Notes: generated from the sequence alone by a model not told the origin. Positions 20,965 to 31,590 are shown, counted from the first letter of the stretch. The stretch is 64,000 bases of DNA from Pseudidiomarina aestuarii (GCF_003987355.1 NZ_PIPR01000001.1:248001-312000), one strand, 5' to 3'. Translations and numbers: made by a program.

Positions 20965-21314
20965 AGGTAGCCTCAACATTTGGCCGTAGCGGTACCCACG
21001 ATTACATCCTCATTCGGGCGTCTGCCATTATCATGGCCTTATACGCTATTTTTCTGATGAGCTTCTTTGTTACAGCGGAGCCATTAACCTATGCTGCTTG
21101 GACTAATTTGTTCGCCAGCTTAGGAATGAAGATATTCACGATGCTCGCACTGACCTCAGTGTTGATTCATGGTTGGATTGGTATCTGGCAGGTACTGACT
21201 GACTACGTTAAACACTCTGGTCTACGGGCGTTCATTCAATTCGTTGTCTGTGTTGCACTGATGGCATACTGGCTTGCCGGTTTGTTGGTCGTGTGGCCAG
21301 TGGAGGGTGTGTAA
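20958..21314 (+). CDS. sdhD: Succinate dehydrogenase membrane anchor subunit
   Basis: SdhD is the second anchor of complex II. The 118-residue protein has three membrane helices, with HGWIGIWQVLTDYV in the second holding the expected heme-ligand histidine and the quinone-site Tyr/Asp region. The opening FGRSGTHDYILIRASAIIMALY is family-typical. The ATG lies inside the end of sdhC, and sdhA begins directly after its stop codon, so the anchors and flavoprotein are translated in close succession. Confidence 0.94.
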   Translation: MVKVASTFGRSGTHDYILIRASAIIMALYAIFLMSFFVTAEPLTYAAWTNLFASLGMKIFTMLALTSVLIHGWIGIWQVLTDYVKHSGLRAFIQFVVCVALMAYWLAGLLVVWPVEGV

Positions 21315-23081
21315 GTGAGTTATCAAACACTCGAATTTGACGCTGTAGTCATCGGCGCTGGCGGTGCGGGTATGCGCGCCGCATTACAAATTTCTCAAGC
21401 GGGCATGACCTGCGCTCTGATGTCGAAAGTATTCCCGACACGTTCGCACACTGTGTCTGCTCAAGGTGGTATTACTGTCGCTTTAGGTAATGCCCACGAA
21501 GATAACTGGGAATGGCACATGTTCGATACCGTCAAAGGGTCCGATTACATCGGCGACCAAGACGCAATTGAGTATATGTGTAAGACCGGCCCCGAAGCGA
21601 TTTTGGAAATGGAGAACTTGGGTTTACCTTTCTCACGCTTCGAAAACGGCAAAGTGTATCAACGGCCATTTGGTGGCCAGTCGAAAGCATTCGGCGGCGA
21701 GCAGGCTGCGCGCACCGCGGCCGCAGCTGACCGCACTGGACACGCGCTGCTGCACTTGTTGTATCAACAAAATGTGAAGAACAAAACGACCGTCTTTTCG
21801 GAGTGGTTTGCACTTGATCTGGTGAAGAACCAAGACGGCGCTATCGTTGGTACTACGGCTCTGAATATCGAGACGGGTGAAGTCTTCTTCATCAAAGCGA
21901 AAGCGGTGATCTTGGCGACTGGTGGTGCCGGACGTATTTACGCCTCAACTACGAACGCTCACATTAACACGGGTGACGGCGTTGGCATGGCTTTGCGTGC
22001 AGGTGTACCTGTTCAAGATATGGAAATGTGGCAATTCCACCCCACAGGTATTGCCGGAGCCGGCTCGCTGGTGACTGAAGGTTGCCGTGGCGAGGGTGGT
22101 TACCTCTTGAACAAAGATGGCGAGCGTTTCATGGAGCGTTACGCACCAAACGCCAAAGACTTAGCGGGACGTGACGTTGTTGCTCGCGCAATGATGACCG
22201 AAATCCGTGAAGGCCGTGGTTGTGAAGGCCCATGGGGTACTCACATTAAATTGAAGCTCGATCATTTGGGTCGTGATGTTTTGGAAAGTCGCTTACCAGG
22301 TGTGTGTGACCTTGCGAAAACGTTTGCACACGTCGACCCAGCGGAAGAGCCAATTCCAGTTATCCCAACCTGTCACTACATGATGGGTGGCATTCCAACA
22401 AATGTGAACGGTCAAGCATTACAAGTTGATGCCAACGGAAAAGCAACGCCAATTCAAGGCTTGTTTGCGTGTGGTGAGATTGCTTGTGTGTCTGTACATG
22501 GTGCCAACCGACTGGGTGGTAACTCGTTACTCGATTTGGTCGTCTTCGGCCGCGCTACGGGTCTACATTTGGGTGAATCACTCGCTGCAAATACCGAAGC
22601 GCGTGAAGCCACTAACGATGATGTTGAAGCAGCGTTAGCGCGTCTGAATCGTTGGGAAAATAACCAAGATGGTGAAGATCCAGCGCAAATCAAGAAAGAC
22701 CTGCAGAAATGTATGCAATTGAACTTCTCGGTATTCCGTGAAGGTGATGCGATGGCAGAAGGTCTGAAAGAGCTGAAGGCCATTCGTGAGCGTCTGCAGA
22801 ATGCGCGCTTGGATGACACCAGTAAAGAATTCAACACGCAACGTATCGAGTGTTTAGAGCTCGATAACTTGATGGAAACCGCTTATTCAACTGCAGTAGC
22901 TGCTAACTTCCGTACTGAGAGCCGCGGCGCGCACAGTCGTGCTGACTTCCCAGACCGGGATGACGACAAGTGGTTAGTGCATACCGTTTACCGTCCAGGC
23001 GATGAGTCTATGACGACTCGTGAAGTGAATATGCAGCCGAAGTTGCGTGAAGCATTCCCGCCGAAAGCGCGGACTTACTAA
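21315..23081 (+). CDS. sdhA: Succinate dehydrogenase flavoprotein subunit
   Basis: SdhA oxidises succinate to fumarate with covalently bound FAD. The 588-residue protein shows the dinucleotide fold [14 protein letters not shown], the flavinylation histidine in [11 protein letters not shown], and substrate-site segments [16 protein letters not shown] and [16 protein letters not shown]. It also has the late [11 protein letters not shown] and [19 protein letters not shown] motifs. Translation starts at a GTG directly abutting sdhD's stop. Length matches the E. coli enzyme. Confidence 0.97.
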   Translation: MSYQTLEFDAVVIGAGGAGMRAALQISQAGMTCALMSKVFPTRSHTVSAQGGITVALGNAHEDNWEWHMFDTVKGSDYIGDQDAIEYMCKTGPEAILEMENLGLPFSRFENGKVYQRPFGGQSKAFGGEQAARTAAAADRTGHALLHLLYQQNVKNKTTVFSEWFALDLVKNQDGAIVGTTALNIETGEVFFIKAKAVILATGGAGRIYASTTNAHINTGDGVGMALRAGVPVQDMEMWQFHPTGIAGAGSLVTEGCRGEGGYLLNKDGERFMERYAPNAKDLAGRDVVARAMMTEIREGRGCEGPWGTHIKLKLDHLGRDVLESRLPGVCDLAKTFAHVDPAEEPIPVIPTCHYMMGGIPTNVNGQALQVDANGKATPIQGLFACGEIACVSVHGANRLGGNSLLDLVVFGRATGLHLGESLAANTEAREATNDDVEAALARLNRWENNQDGEDPAQIKKDLQKCMQLNFSVFREGDAMAEGLKELKAIRERLQNARLDDTSKEFNTQRIECLELDNLMETAYSTAVAANFRTESRGAHSRADFPDRDDDKWLVHTVYRPGDESMTTREVNMQPKLREAFPPKARTY

Positions 23082-23096
23082 GATTAGGTGAAAACG

Positions 23097-23816
23097 ATGA
23101 AGACGTTGAAAATTTCAGTTTATCGTTACAACCCGGATGTTGATAACGCACCGTACATGAAAGATTACACGCTGGAAGTGGAAGAAGGGCGTGACATGAT
23201 GGTGCTGGATGTCTTGCTGAAGTTAAAAGAGCAAGATCCGACTTTAGCATTCCGTCGCTCATGCCGTGAGGGCGTGTGTGGTTCTGACGGTTTGAATATG
23301 AACGGCAAAAATGGTTTGGCGTGTATCACTCCACTGTCAGCCCTGAATGGTGGCAGTAAAAAAGTTGTGATTCGGCCATTACCCGGCTTACCGGTTATCC
23401 GTGACTTGATTGTAGATATGAGCCAGTTCTACAAACAGTACGAGAAAATTAAGCCGTATCTCATTAACGACGACAAGACACCACCAGCGCGTGAGCGTCT
23501 GCAATCACCTGAAGAGCGCGCGAAGCTCGACGGATTGTACGAGTGTATTTTGTGTGCGTGTTGTTCAACGTCGTGTCCATCGTTTTGGTGGAATCCAGAC
23601 AAGTTCGTCGGTCCTGCGGGTCTCTTACACGCCTATCGTTTCTTGATTGATAGTCGTGATACAGCAACCGAGCAGCGCCTAGATGACCTTGATGATGCAT
23701 TCAGTGTGTTCCGTTGTCACGGCATCATGAACTGTGTAAACGTGTGCCCGAAAGGATTGAATCCGACCAAGGCTATTGGACACATCAAATCCATGCTATT
23801 GAATCGCGCCATTTAA
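23097..23816 (+). CDS. sdhB: Succinate dehydrogenase iron-sulfur subunit
   Basis: SdhB carries electrons from FAD to quinone through three Fe-S clusters. The 239-residue protein has the 2Fe-2S ligands in CREGVCGSDGLNMNGKNGLAC, 4Fe-4S ligands in CILCACCSTSCP and 3Fe-4S ligands in CHGIMNCVNVCPKG. The ATG at 23097 is chosen over a GTG at 23088 because AGGTG then lies at normal ribosome-binding distance and the protein starts MKTLKISVYRYNP like its relatives. A terminator-like hairpin follows. Confidence 0.95.
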   Translation: MKTLKISVYRYNPDVDNAPYMKDYTLEVEEGRDMMVLDVLLKLKEQDPTLAFRRSCREGVCGSDGLNMNGKNGLACITPLSALNGGSKKVVIRPLPGLPVIRDLIVDMSQFYKQYEKIKPYLINDDKTPPARERLQSPEERAKLDGLYECILCACCSTSCPSFWWNPDKFVGPAGLLHAYRFLIDSRDTATEQRLDDLDDAFSVFRCHGIMNCVNVCPKGLNPTKAIGHIKSMLLNRAI

Positions 23817-23864
23817 TCATTTGGCAATGATTTGCTATAGTAGTGGGCGTGCTGTATCGAAATG

Positions 23865-23892
23865 GCCATCCAGCCCGGATGGCTATTTTTTT
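23865..23892 (+). terminator. Terminator/attenuator between sdhB and sucA
   Basis: A perfect 7-bp stem GCCATCC/GGATGGC with loop AGCCC is followed by TATTTTTTT, a canonical intrinsic terminator. It sits 48 bp after sdhB and 26 bp before sucA in what would otherwise be one operon. It implies that sdh and suc transcripts are partly separated. Confidence 0.8.
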
Positions 23893-23917
23893 GTAAAACG
23901 AGTGTGAAGGAACAGCG

Positions 23918-26725
23918 ATGCAAGATGGCGTAATGCAAGCCTGGCTAGAATCCTCCCACCTGGCTGGTGGTAATATGGCCTATGTTGAGGAGCTATTTGA
24001 GGTTTACCTTGACGATCCAACGGCGGTAGGCGACGAATGGCGCCACTTTTTTGATCAGTTGCCGAGCGATGATGGTCGAGCCGATACCAAACTGAGCACC
24101 ATTCGCGAACAATTTCGTGAAGCGGCAAAAAATAAGTTCAAGCAAGCTGGAACCACGGTTGCAGCAGCGCCCGATCAAAAGCAAGTCAAAGTACTCCAGC
24201 TCATCAATGCCTACCGGTTCCGCGGCCATCAGCACGCAAATCTGGACCCGCTCGATTTATGGAAGCAGCCGACAGTTCCAGATTTAACCTTAGAGCATCA
24301 TGAATTGTCGAAAGACGATTATGACAAAGAATTTAACGTCGGGTCTTTAGCTGTTGGCAAAGACACGATGAAGCTCGGTGATATTCATAAGACCCTCAAC
24401 CAAATCTATTGCGGCTCGATTGGTGCAGAATACATGCACATCGTATCCACGCGCGAGAAACGCTGGATTCAGCAGCGTTTAGAAGGTGTCTTGGGGCGTC
24501 CAGAATTCAGCCAAGACCTGCAGCAGCGTATTCTAAAAGAATTGGTCGCCGCTGATGGGTTGGAAAAATATTTAGGTTCCAAGTTCCCTGGCGCTAAACG
24601 CTTCAGTTTAGAGGGCGGCGACAGCTTGGTGCCAATGCTGAAAGCATTGATTCACCGTGCTGGTGAGCAAGGCAGCAAAGAAGTAGTTATCGGTATGGCT
24701 CACCGTGGTCGACTCAACGTGTTAGTCAACGTGTTGGGTAAAAAGCCAGCCGATTTATTCGATGAATTCGCCGGCAAGCATGCGGTCAATAAAGGCTCGG
24801 GCGATGTGAAATACCATATGGGTTTCTCGTCTGACTTTGCTACGAAGGGCGGCGATGTGCACTTGGCGCTCGCATTTAACCCATCGCACTTAGAAATTGT
24901 GAATCCTGTAGTGATGGGTTCCGTTCGCGCACGGATGGACCGTCTTGGTGATAGCACAGGTTCAAAAGTGCTCCCGATTACGATACACGGTGATGCCGCT
25001 ATTGCCGGACAAGGCATTGTGCAAGAAACGTTTAATATGTCGAAGACTCGAGCATTCCAAGTTGGCGGCTCGATTCGAATTGTGATTAATAACCAGGTCG
25101 GTTTCACTACGTCCAAACGTGAAGACAGTCGCTCGACGCAGTATTGTACGGATATTGCGAAGATGGTGCAGGCGCCAATTTTCCACGTGAATGCAGATGA
25201 TCCCGAAGCCGTTGTGTTTGTCACTCAATTAGCATTGGATTACCGCAACACTTTCCAACGCGACGTGATGATTGACCTCGTCTGCTATCGCCGTCATGGC
25301 CATAATGAAGCGGATGAGCCGAGCGCCACACAGCCGTTGATGTACGCAAAAGTGAAGCAGCATCCAGTGCCGCGCGAAGTCTATGCTGAGCGTTTGTTGA
25401 GCAACGGTGTTATCAAAGACAAAGATTTAGAGCAACTAGTGAGTGATTATCGCGACTTGCTCGATAAAGGTGAAATTGTCGTTGATGAATTCCGTGAGAT
25501 GAAGAGTCATTCATCGGACTGGAAGCCATTTATTGATAACGAATGGAACGTCGAATACGACGCGAAAATCAGTCTCGAACAAGTGAAAGCATTAGGTAAA
25601 GCAGCCAGTACGGTTCCTGACTCCCATGCATTGCATTCTCGGGTTGGTAAAGTTTACGACGAGCGCCTGAAAATGGCTGCCGGTGACAAGCCAGCCGACT
25701 GGGGCTTTGCTGAAACGTTGGCATATGCGACATTAGTCGATCAAGGCGTTCATATTCGTCTGACGGGTCAAGACAGTGGTCGCGGAACCTTTTTCCATCG
25801 ACATGCGGTGCTGCATAACCAAGAAGACGCATCGACCTATATGCCGTTGAATAATATTCGCGACGGTCAAGGCAAGATTGAAATTTATGATTCTGTGCTC
25901 TCAGAAGCTGCAGTCGTTGCTTTTGAATATGGCTACGCAACAGCAGAACCTAAAGCTCTGGTGATGTGGGAAGCGCAATTCGGCGACTTCGTGAATGGTG
26001 CGCAAGTAGTCATTGACCAGTTCTTGAGCTCGGGGGAGCAGAAATGGGGGCGTTTGTGTGGCCTTACGTTGTTGCTACCGCATGGCTACGAAGGTCAGGG
26101 GCCGGAGCATAGCTCGGCACGCTTAGAGCGTTTCTTGCAGCTATCTGCGGACCACAACTGGTCAGTCTGTGTGCCAACAACACCAGCGCAAGTATTTCAT
26201 ATGATTCGTCGACAGCATTTGCGTCCAGTGCGCCGTCCGCTGATTGTCATGACACCGAAGTCATTGTTGCGTCATCCGTTAGCAGTGTCTGAGTTGGAAG
26301 AATTGACTACCGGTGTGTTCCAGAATGCTATTGCGGAAGTGGATGAGTTGACGCCGAAGAAAGTTAAACGAGTCGTGTTCTGTTCGGGGAAAGTGTACTA
26401 CGATCTTCTCCAAGAGCGTCGCAAGCGTGAACAAGAAGATGTTGCGATAGTGCGGATAGAGCAGTTGTATCCGTTCCCAGCTGAAGAAGTTGCTGAAATT
26501 TTGAAAGATTATCAGCATGTGAAAGATTTTGTTTGGTGTCAGGAAGAGCCTCAGAACCAAGGCGCTTGGTACAGTAGCCAGCACAATTTCTGGGCAGTCA
26601 TTCCGAAAGGTGCAGAATTAACTTACGCAGGCCGGGCGGCGTCAGCTGCCCCAGCGGTGGGTTATTTAACAGAGCACAATAAGCAGCAATCCCAATTAGT
26701 CGATGACGCGCTAACCATTAAATAG
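23918..26725 (+). CDS. sucA: 2-oxoglutarate dehydrogenase E1 component
   Basis: SucA is the thiamin-diphosphate decarboxylase of the 2-oxoglutarate dehydrogenase complex. The 935-residue protein has the N-terminal SucB-binding segment (YVEELFEVYLDDP), then YRFRGHQHANLDPL, GMAHRGRLNVLVNVLGK and the ThDP/metal region HGDAAIAGQGIVQETFNMS. The pyrimidine domain follows with GQDSGRGTFFHRHAVLH and EYGYA. An SD-like GAAGGA lies 9 bases before the ATG. The next gene is sucB, 13 bp downstream. Confidence 0.97.
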   Translation: MQDGVMQAWLESSHLAGGNMAYVEELFEVYLDDPTAVGDEWRHFFDQLPSDDGRADTKLSTIREQFREAAKNKFKQAGTTVAAAPDQKQVKVLQLINAYRFRGHQHANLDPLDLWKQPTVPDLTLEHHELSKDDYDKEFNVGSLAVGKDTMKLGDIHKTLNQIYCGSIGAEYMHIVSTREKRWIQQRLEGVLGRPEFSQDLQQRILKELVAADGLEKYLGSKFPGAKRFSLEGGDSLVPMLKALIHRAGEQGSKEVVIGMAHRGRLNVLVNVLGKKPADLFDEFAGKHAVNKGSGDVKYHMGFSSDFATKGGDVHLALAFNPSHLEIVNPVVMGSVRARMDRLGDSTGSKVLPITIHGDAAIAGQGIVQETFNMSKTRAFQVGGSIRIVINNQVGFTTSKREDSRSTQYCTDIAKMVQAPIFHVNADDPEAVVFVTQLALDYRNTFQRDVMIDLVCYRRHGHNEADEPSATQPLMYAKVKQHPVPREVYAERLLSNGVIKDKDLEQLVSDYRDLLDKGEIVVDEFREMKSHSSDWKPFIDNEWNVEYDAKISLEQVKALGKAASTVPDSHALHSRVGKVYDERLKMAAGDKPADWGFAETLAYATLVDQGVHIRLTGQDSGRGTFFHRHAVLHNQEDASTYMPLNNIRDGQGKIEIYDSVLSEAAVVAFEYGYATAEPKALVMWEAQFGDFVNGAQVVIDQFLSSGEQKWGRLCGLTLLLPHGYEGQGPEHSSARLERFLQLSADHNWSVCVPTTPAQVFHMIRRQHLRPVRRPLIVMTPKSLLRHPLAVSELEELTTGVFQNAIAEVDELTPKKVKRVVFCSGKVYYDLLQERRKREQEDVAIVRIEQLYPFPAEEVAEILKDYQHVKDFVWCQEEPQNQGAWYSSQHNFWAVIPKGAELTYAGRAASAAPAVGYLTEHNKQQSQLVDDALTIK

Positions 26726-26738
26726 GTGATATTTGACC

Positions 26739-28310
26739 ATGGCTATTGATATAAAAGTTCCTCAACTCCCTGAATCTGTTGCTGATGCAACAGTCGCTAC
26801 TTGGCACGTCAAGCCAGGTGACAAAGTGTCGCGCGATCAGAATTTGGTCGATATTGAAACCGATAAAGTGGTACTCGAAGTGGTAGCGCCCGAAGATGGT
26901 GTCATTGGCGAGATAATTGCTGAAGAAGGCGCAACCGTCGGTGCCGAAGAAGTTATCGGTAAACTCGAGAAGGGCGATGGCGCAGCCGCTAAATCTGACT
27001 CCAAAGAAGAAGACAAGTCAGAGTCTAAGTCAGACTCGAAAGATGAATCGAAAGCTGATGCCAAAGAAGAGAAATCAACCAAGCCAGCGGAGAAGAGTTC
27101 AGGTAGCGGTGAGAAGCTTGAGGTCAAAGTACCGACGCTACCAGAGTCAGTTGCTGATGCTACGATTGCAACCTGGCATGTGAAGGCCGGCGATGCGGTC
27201 AAACGTGATCAGAACCTAGTGGATATCGAAACTGACAAGGTCGTTCTTGAAGTTGTGGCTCCAGCTGACGGCGTGTTGGCTGAAATCAAACACGAAGAGG
27301 GCGCAACGGTCGGTGCTGATGACGTGATTGGTATTGTTGAAGCGGGCGGTAGTGCCGCGGCTGAACCTGCCAAAAAAGACGATAAAGCAGATAAAGCTGA
27401 ATCGAGTTCTGATGATGATAGCGATAGCGACGTTGCGGGCCCAGCAGTGCGCCGTTTGCTCGCCGAGCACAACTTAAAAGCTGCGGATATCAAGGGCACC
27501 GGTAAAGGCGGTCGGGTAACGAAGGAAGATGTAGAGAAACACATGAAAGACGGTGGTAAGAAAGAATCTCCAGCGGCTCAGCCAGCCGCAGCACCAGCTT
27601 CTGGCGGTGATCGCGATCAGAAACGCGTGCCAATGACGCGCCTGCGCAAGACTATTGCCAAGCGCTTGTTAGAGGCGAAGAATGCGACGGCTATGTTGAC
27701 AACGTTTAACGAAGTCAACATGAAGCCAATCATGGACTTACGTAAGAAGTACAAAGATGTATTCGAAGAGCGTCATGACACTCGTTTAGGCTTCATGGGC
27801 TTTTATGTGAAAGCGGTGACTGAAGCGTTGAAACGTTTCCCAGACGTCAATGCATCGATTGATGGTGATGACATTGTTTATCACAACTATTTCGATATCA
27901 GCATTGCGGTATCAACGCCACGTGGTCTGGTTACACCAGTATTGCGTGACACCGATAAAATGAGTATCGCTGACATTGAAAATGGGATTCGTGATTTAGC
28001 TCTAAAAGGTCGTGATGGTAAATTGACCATGGATGATATGCAGGGCGGTAATTTCACCATCACCAACGGTGGTGTGTTTGGTTCATTATTATCGACGCCT
28101 ATTTTAAATCCGCCACAAAGCGCTATTTTGGGGATGCACAAAATCCAAGATCGTCCAATGGCGGTAGATGGGAAAGTTGAAATCCTACCGATGATGTATT
28201 TAGCCTTATCTTATGATCATCGTATTATCGACGGGAAAGAATCTGTCGGCTTCTTGGTAACCATCAAAGAGTTACTGGAAGATCCACAACGTCTGTTGTT
28301 AGACGTGTAA
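26739..28310 (+). CDS. sucB: Dihydrolipoyl succinyltransferase E2 with two lipoyl domains
   Basis: SucB is the core of the 2-oxoglutarate dehydrogenase complex and transfers succinyl groups to CoA. The 523-residue protein is longer than the roughly 405-residue E. coli protein because it has two N-terminal lipoyl domains. Each carries [11 protein letters not shown], with predicted lipoylated Lys43 and Lys167. A charged Ser/Lys/Asp/Glu linker separates them. Then come an E1/E3-binding domain ([16 protein letters not shown], about 233-268) and the catalytic domain with the active-site [11 protein letters not shown]. The ATG at 26739 has AGGTGA upstream. The use of [11 protein letters not shown] marks it as an E2o rather than an E2p. 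Confidence 0.94.
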   Translation: MAIDIKVPQLPESVADATVATWHVKPGDKVSRDQNLVDIETDKVVLEVVAPEDGVIGEIIAEEGATVGAEEVIGKLEKGDGAAAKSDSKEEDKSESKSDSKDESKADAKEEKSTKPAEKSSGSGEKLEVKVPTLPESVADATIATWHVKAGDAVKRDQNLVDIETDKVVLEVVAPADGVLAEIKHEEGATVGADDVIGIVEAGGSAAAEPAKKDDKADKAESSSDDDSDSDVAGPAVRRLLAEHNLKAADIKGTGKGGRVTKEDVEKHMKDGGKKESPAAQPAAAPASGGDRDQKRVPMTRLRKTIAKRLLEAKNATAMLTTFNEVNMKPIMDLRKKYKDVFEERHDTRLGFMGFYVKAVTEALKRFPDVNASIDGDDIVYHNYFDISIAVSTPRGLVTPVLRDTDKMSIADIENGIRDLALKGRDGKLTMDDMQGGNFTITNGGVFGSLLSTPILNPPQSAILGMHKIQDRPMAVDGKVEILPMMYLALSYDHRIIDGKESVGFLVTIKELLEDPQRLLLDV

Positions 28311-28319
28311 AGAAAATAC

Positions 28320-28361
28320 ACAGCCGCCGCAAAGAGAAATCTTCCCGGCGGCTGTCTTTTT
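28320..28361 (+). terminator. Intrinsic terminator after sucB
   Basis: A perfect 10-bp stem ACAGCCGCCG/CGGCGGCTGT encloses a 16-base A-rich loop and is followed by CTTTTT. It starts 10 bp past the sucB stop and separates sucAB from sucCD. Confidence 0.88.
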
Positions 28362-28447
28362 CGCACGCAAAGCTGTAAAATGCGCGCGATTTTCGGGTAG
28401 TGGCCACGGTGGCTGCTTAAGTTGTTCAAACGAATCGGAAGAGCATC

Positions 28448-29614
28448 ATGAACTTGCATGAGTATCAAGCCAAACAACTTTTTAGAGAGTTTGGTTTGCC
28501 AGTATCAGAAGGCTACGCGGTAGACACTGCGGAAGAAGCCGTTGAAGCTGCAAAGAAAATTGGTGGTGAGCGTTGGGTAGTGAAAACCCAAGTACACGCA
28601 GGCGGTCGCGGTAAAGCGGGCGGCGTGAAGTTGGTCTCTAGCCTCGACGACGTTCGCGCATTTGCGAACAACTGGATCGGCAAAAACCTTGTGACCTATC
28701 AAACGGATGCAAATGGCCAGCCAGTTACCAAAATTTTGGTTGAGAGCTTGACTGATATCGGCTCAGAGCTTTATCTCGGTGCTGTTGTTGACCGTGCAAC
28801 ACGTAAAATCGTGTTCATGGCATCAACTGAAGGTGGTGTTGAGATTGAGAAAGTTGCTGAAGAAACACCTGAAAAAATTCTGAAAGCGATCATTGACCCA
28901 ACGGTCGGCGCACAGCCATACCAAGGTCGTGAGCTGGGTTTCAAATTAGGCTTGAACGCGGATCAAGTGAAGCAATTCACCAAGATCTTCCTTGGTTTGG
29001 CCAAAATGTTCGAGCAGTATGATTTCGCGTTGTTGGAAATCAATCCGCTGGTCATCACCGAGCAAGGCGATTTGCATTGCTTGGACGGTAAAATCAATAT
29101 CGATAGCAACGCCTTGTATCGTCAGCCGAAGATTCGTGAAATGCACGATCCTTCACAAGAAGACGAGCGTGAAGCACAAGCAGCGAAATGGGAACTCAAC
29201 TACGTAGCATTGGACGGTAACATTGGCTGTATGGTCAATGGTGCAGGTCTGGCTATGGGTACCATGGACATCGTCAAGTTAGCCGGCGGTCAGCCAGCAA
29301 ACTTTCTTGACGTGGGCGGCGGTGCGACCAAAGAGCGCGTTACTGAAGCATTTAAAATTATCCTGTCTGACAAGGCTGTCAAAGCCGTACTCGTCAACAT
29401 CTTTGGTGGTATTGTCCGTTGCGACATGATTGCTGAAGGCATTATGGGTGCAGTGGAAGAAGTCGGCGTGAAAGTTCCGGTTGTTGTTCGTTTAGAAGGT
29501 AACAACGCAGAATTGGGTCGTCAGAAGTTAGCGGAAAGTGGCCTCAATATTATTGCAGCTGAGAGCTTGTCTGATGCTGCTGATAAAGTGGTTGCTGCGG
29601 CAGGAGGTCAATAA
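28448..29614 (+). CDS. sucC: Succinyl-CoA synthetase beta subunit (ADP-forming)
   Basis: SucC binds nucleotide and, with SucD, turns succinyl-CoA into succinate with nucleotide phosphorylation. The 388-residue protein opens [19 protein letters not shown], the ATP-grasp start of the family. It has [37 protein letters not shown] and the C-terminal [15 protein letters not shown] loop. A 137-bp gap containing the sucB terminator precedes it, so it probably has its own promoter. Its stop overlaps sucD by one base. Confidence 0.97.
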   Translation: MNLHEYQAKQLFREFGLPVSEGYAVDTAEEAVEAAKKIGGERWVVKTQVHAGGRGKAGGVKLVSSLDDVRAFANNWIGKNLVTYQTDANGQPVTKILVESLTDIGSELYLGAVVDRATRKIVFMASTEGGVEIEKVAEETPEKILKAIIDPTVGAQPYQGRELGFKLGLNADQVKQFTKIFLGLAKMFEQYDFALLEINPLVITEQGDLHCLDGKINIDSNALYRQPKIREMHDPSQEDEREAQAAKWELNYVALDGNIGCMVNGAGLAMGTMDIVKLAGGQPANFLDVGGGATKERVTEAFKIILSDKAVKAVLVNIFGGIVRCDMIAEGIMGAVEEVGVKVPVVVRLEGNNAELGRQKLAESGLNIIAAESLSDAADKVVAAAGGQ

Positions 29615-30486
29615 TGTCTATCTTGATCGATAAAAATACGAAAGTTATTTGCCAAGGTTTTACCGGTGGCCAAGGTACCTTCCATTCTGAGCAAGCGATT
29701 GCTTATGGAACGCAAATGGTTGGCGGTGTCACTCCAGGCAAAGGCGGTCAAACGCATTTAGGTTTGCCAGTTTTTAACACGGTGCGTGAAGCTGTTGAAC
29801 AAACAGGCGCTACTGCATCGGTTATCTACGTACCAGCACCATTCTGTAAAGACTCTATTGTTGAAGCTGCAGACGCTGGTATCGAACTGATCGTTTGTAT
29901 CACTGAAGGCATTCCAACACTGGACATGCTGTATGTGAAAGAATACTTGACGCACAAAGGCGTGCGGATGATTGGTCCAAACTGCCCAGGTGTGATCACT
30001 CCGGGTGAGTGTAAGATCGGGATCATGCCAGGTCACATCCATAAGCCAGGTAAAGTCGGTATCGTTTCGCGTTCAGGTACGTTGACCTATGAAGCCGTGA
30101 AACAAACAACGGACGAAGGTTTTGGTCAGTCTACCTGTGTTGGCATCGGTGGTGACCCGATTCCAGGTTCAAACTTTATCGATATCTTAGCGATGTTCGA
30201 GAAAGATCCAAAAACCGAAGCGATCGTCATGATTGGTGAAATTGGTGGTACTGCAGAAGAAGAAGCTGCGGAATACATCAAAAACAACGTCACCAAGCCT
30301 GTTGTGTCTTACATTGCGGGTGTTACAGCACCTCCGGGTAAGCGCATGGGTCATGCGGGCGCTATCATTTCTGGTGGTAAAGGCACAGCAGATGAGAAGT
30401 TTGCAGCGTTAGAAGCAGCAGGCGTTAAAACTGTACGTAGTCTTGCAGAAATTGGTAAAGCATTACGTGAGAAAACAGGCTGGTAA
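29614..30486 (+). CDS. sucD: Succinyl-CoA synthetase alpha subunit
   Basis: SucD carries the phosphohistidine of succinyl-CoA synthetase. The 290-residue protein begins with the CoA-binding segment [19 protein letters not shown] and has [31 protein letters not shown] and [14 protein letters not shown]. The active-site histidine is in [22 protein letters not shown] overlap with sucC implies coupled, equal translation. A strong terminator follows and ends the TCA gene cluster. Confidence 0.97.
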   Translation: MSILIDKNTKVICQGFTGGQGTFHSEQAIAYGTQMVGGVTPGKGGQTHLGLPVFNTVREAVEQTGATASVIYVPAPFCKDSIVEAADAGIELIVCITEGIPTLDMLYVKEYLTHKGVRMIGPNCPGVITPGECKIGIMPGHIHKPGKVGIVSRSGTLTYEAVKQTTDEGFGQSTCVGIGGDPIPGSNFIDILAMFEKDPKTEAIVMIGEIGGTAEEEAAEYIKNNVTKPVVSYIAGVTAPPGKRMGHAGAIISGGKGTADEKFAALEAAGVKTVRSLAEIGKALREKTGW

Positions 30487-30510
30487 GCCTAGTTTAGTGT
30501 TCACGACTAC

Positions 30511-30542
30511 AAAAGCCACTCCGAATGCGGAGTGGCTTTTTT
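30511..30542 (+). terminator. Intrinsic terminator after sucD
   Basis: The stem AAAAGCCACTCCG/CGGAGTGGCTTTT (13 bp) with a 4-base loop ends in a run of six T on the plus strand. The A-run on the other side lets it also act on the minus strand, where it would lie just past the converging hydrolase gene (stop at 30547). Confidence 0.92.
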
Positions 30543-30546
30543 CGTT

Positions 30547-31482
30547 TTAGCGCAAAAATGCGCGTACTGCTTCGGCGGTCTGGGCTGGAGCCTCTTCGTG
30601 TGGAACATGCCCCAGTTCTGGATAAATAACTAACACATTGTTGGGTAAATCCGCTGCGTATTTATGCGCGTTGGCAACCGGAATGAGTGTGTCACGACCA
30701 CCCCAAAGAATGAGCGTCGGTTGGCTCAGAGTGCGTAATGTCTCACTCTCATTGCGAGACTGCTGCAATTTAAATCTGAGCCGCAAGGCACGCCGATTCC
30801 CCTCCCGAAGTGTCATATCGTAATACAGTTGAACCAGCTCATCTGTGACTAAGCTGGGGTCACCATAAACATTCTCGACACTACGGCGAATCAAAAACTT
30901 CGGCGTAAAATACTCCATGGAATAGCTGAGGATAGGTGCTTGAGCAATGCGAAAGCCCAAAGGTAATTCTTCAGGGTTCCACTCGTAACCACCACTTGGG
31001 TCGACAAGAATAAGGCGCGAAACCCGCTCTGGATAAAATTCCGCTGTTTTCCAAGCAATAAAACCACCGAGAGAATTACCGCCTAAGTCAAAGGTCTGAA
31101 TACCAAGCGCATTTGCAAAGTCAGCAACAAAATTCGCATAAGTTTCGACGCGGTAATCGTCATCTAGGCGCGGCCCGGTCAGTGCAAATCCTGGTAAATC
31201 TAAGCGGATAATTTGGCGCTGATCCTGTAATTCTCTCACCCAACCATCCCAAGTATGAAGACTGGCTGAAGTGCCATGTAGCAATATCAGAGGCGGCGCT
31301 GCTGAAGCCATACCCTCAATTCGATAGTGCACTGTCAGACCATTCACTTGGGCAAATTGCGATGGAGCTTGGGCGTATTGTTGGTAGAGTTGTTGTACTG
31401 GTTTATCCGGAGCCCACCAAAGAATAAGCAGCAAAGCCAATCCACCAAACAACAACCAAGCCAGTTGTCCCAACATACGCAT
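30547..31482 (-). CDS. Membrane-anchored alpha/beta hydrolase
   Basis: A 311-residue alpha/beta-hydrolase-fold enzyme with one N-terminal membrane helix (LAWLLFGGLALLLILWWAP). The putative oxyanion region is LILLHGTSAS, the nucleophile Ser sits in GGNSLGGF, the acid in WGGRDTLIPV and the base His in GHVPHEEAP. Between them lies a cap domain (about residues 190-240). The start at 31482 is chosen because AGGAG lies about 8 bases upstream; a much longer reading has no support. The substrate is unknown; esterase or C-C hydrolase relatives are both possible. It diverges from the M14 peptidase gene. Confidence 0.85.
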   Translation of the reverse strand: MRMLGQLAWLLFGGLALLLILWWAPDKPVQQLYQQYAQAPSQFAQVNGLTVHYRIEGMASAAPPLILLHGTSASLHTWDGWVRELQDQRQIIRLDLPGFALTGPRLDDDYRVETYANFVADFANALGIQTFDLGGNSLGGFIAWKTAEFYPERVSRLILVDPSGGYEWNPEELPLGFRIAQAPILSYSMEYFTPKFLIRRSVENVYGDPSLVTDELVQLYYDMTLREGNRRALRLRFKLQQSRNESETLRTLSQPTLILWGGRDTLIPVANAHKYAADLPNNVLVIYPELGHVPHEEAPAQTAEAVRAFLR

Positions 31483-31590
31483 TGCATTGATCTCCTGCTG
31501 CCGTGATCGGCGGAACCATGATACGCTTATTCCATGAGCGCTAGTAGCATCTAGTAGAGCAGAAACAGCAACACAAAAAAAGAGGATTCT

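Noticed and set aside
24700-25224. A 174-codon open frame antisense to sucA
   Set aside because: Shadow of a highly conserved enzyme gene, with no motifs of its own.
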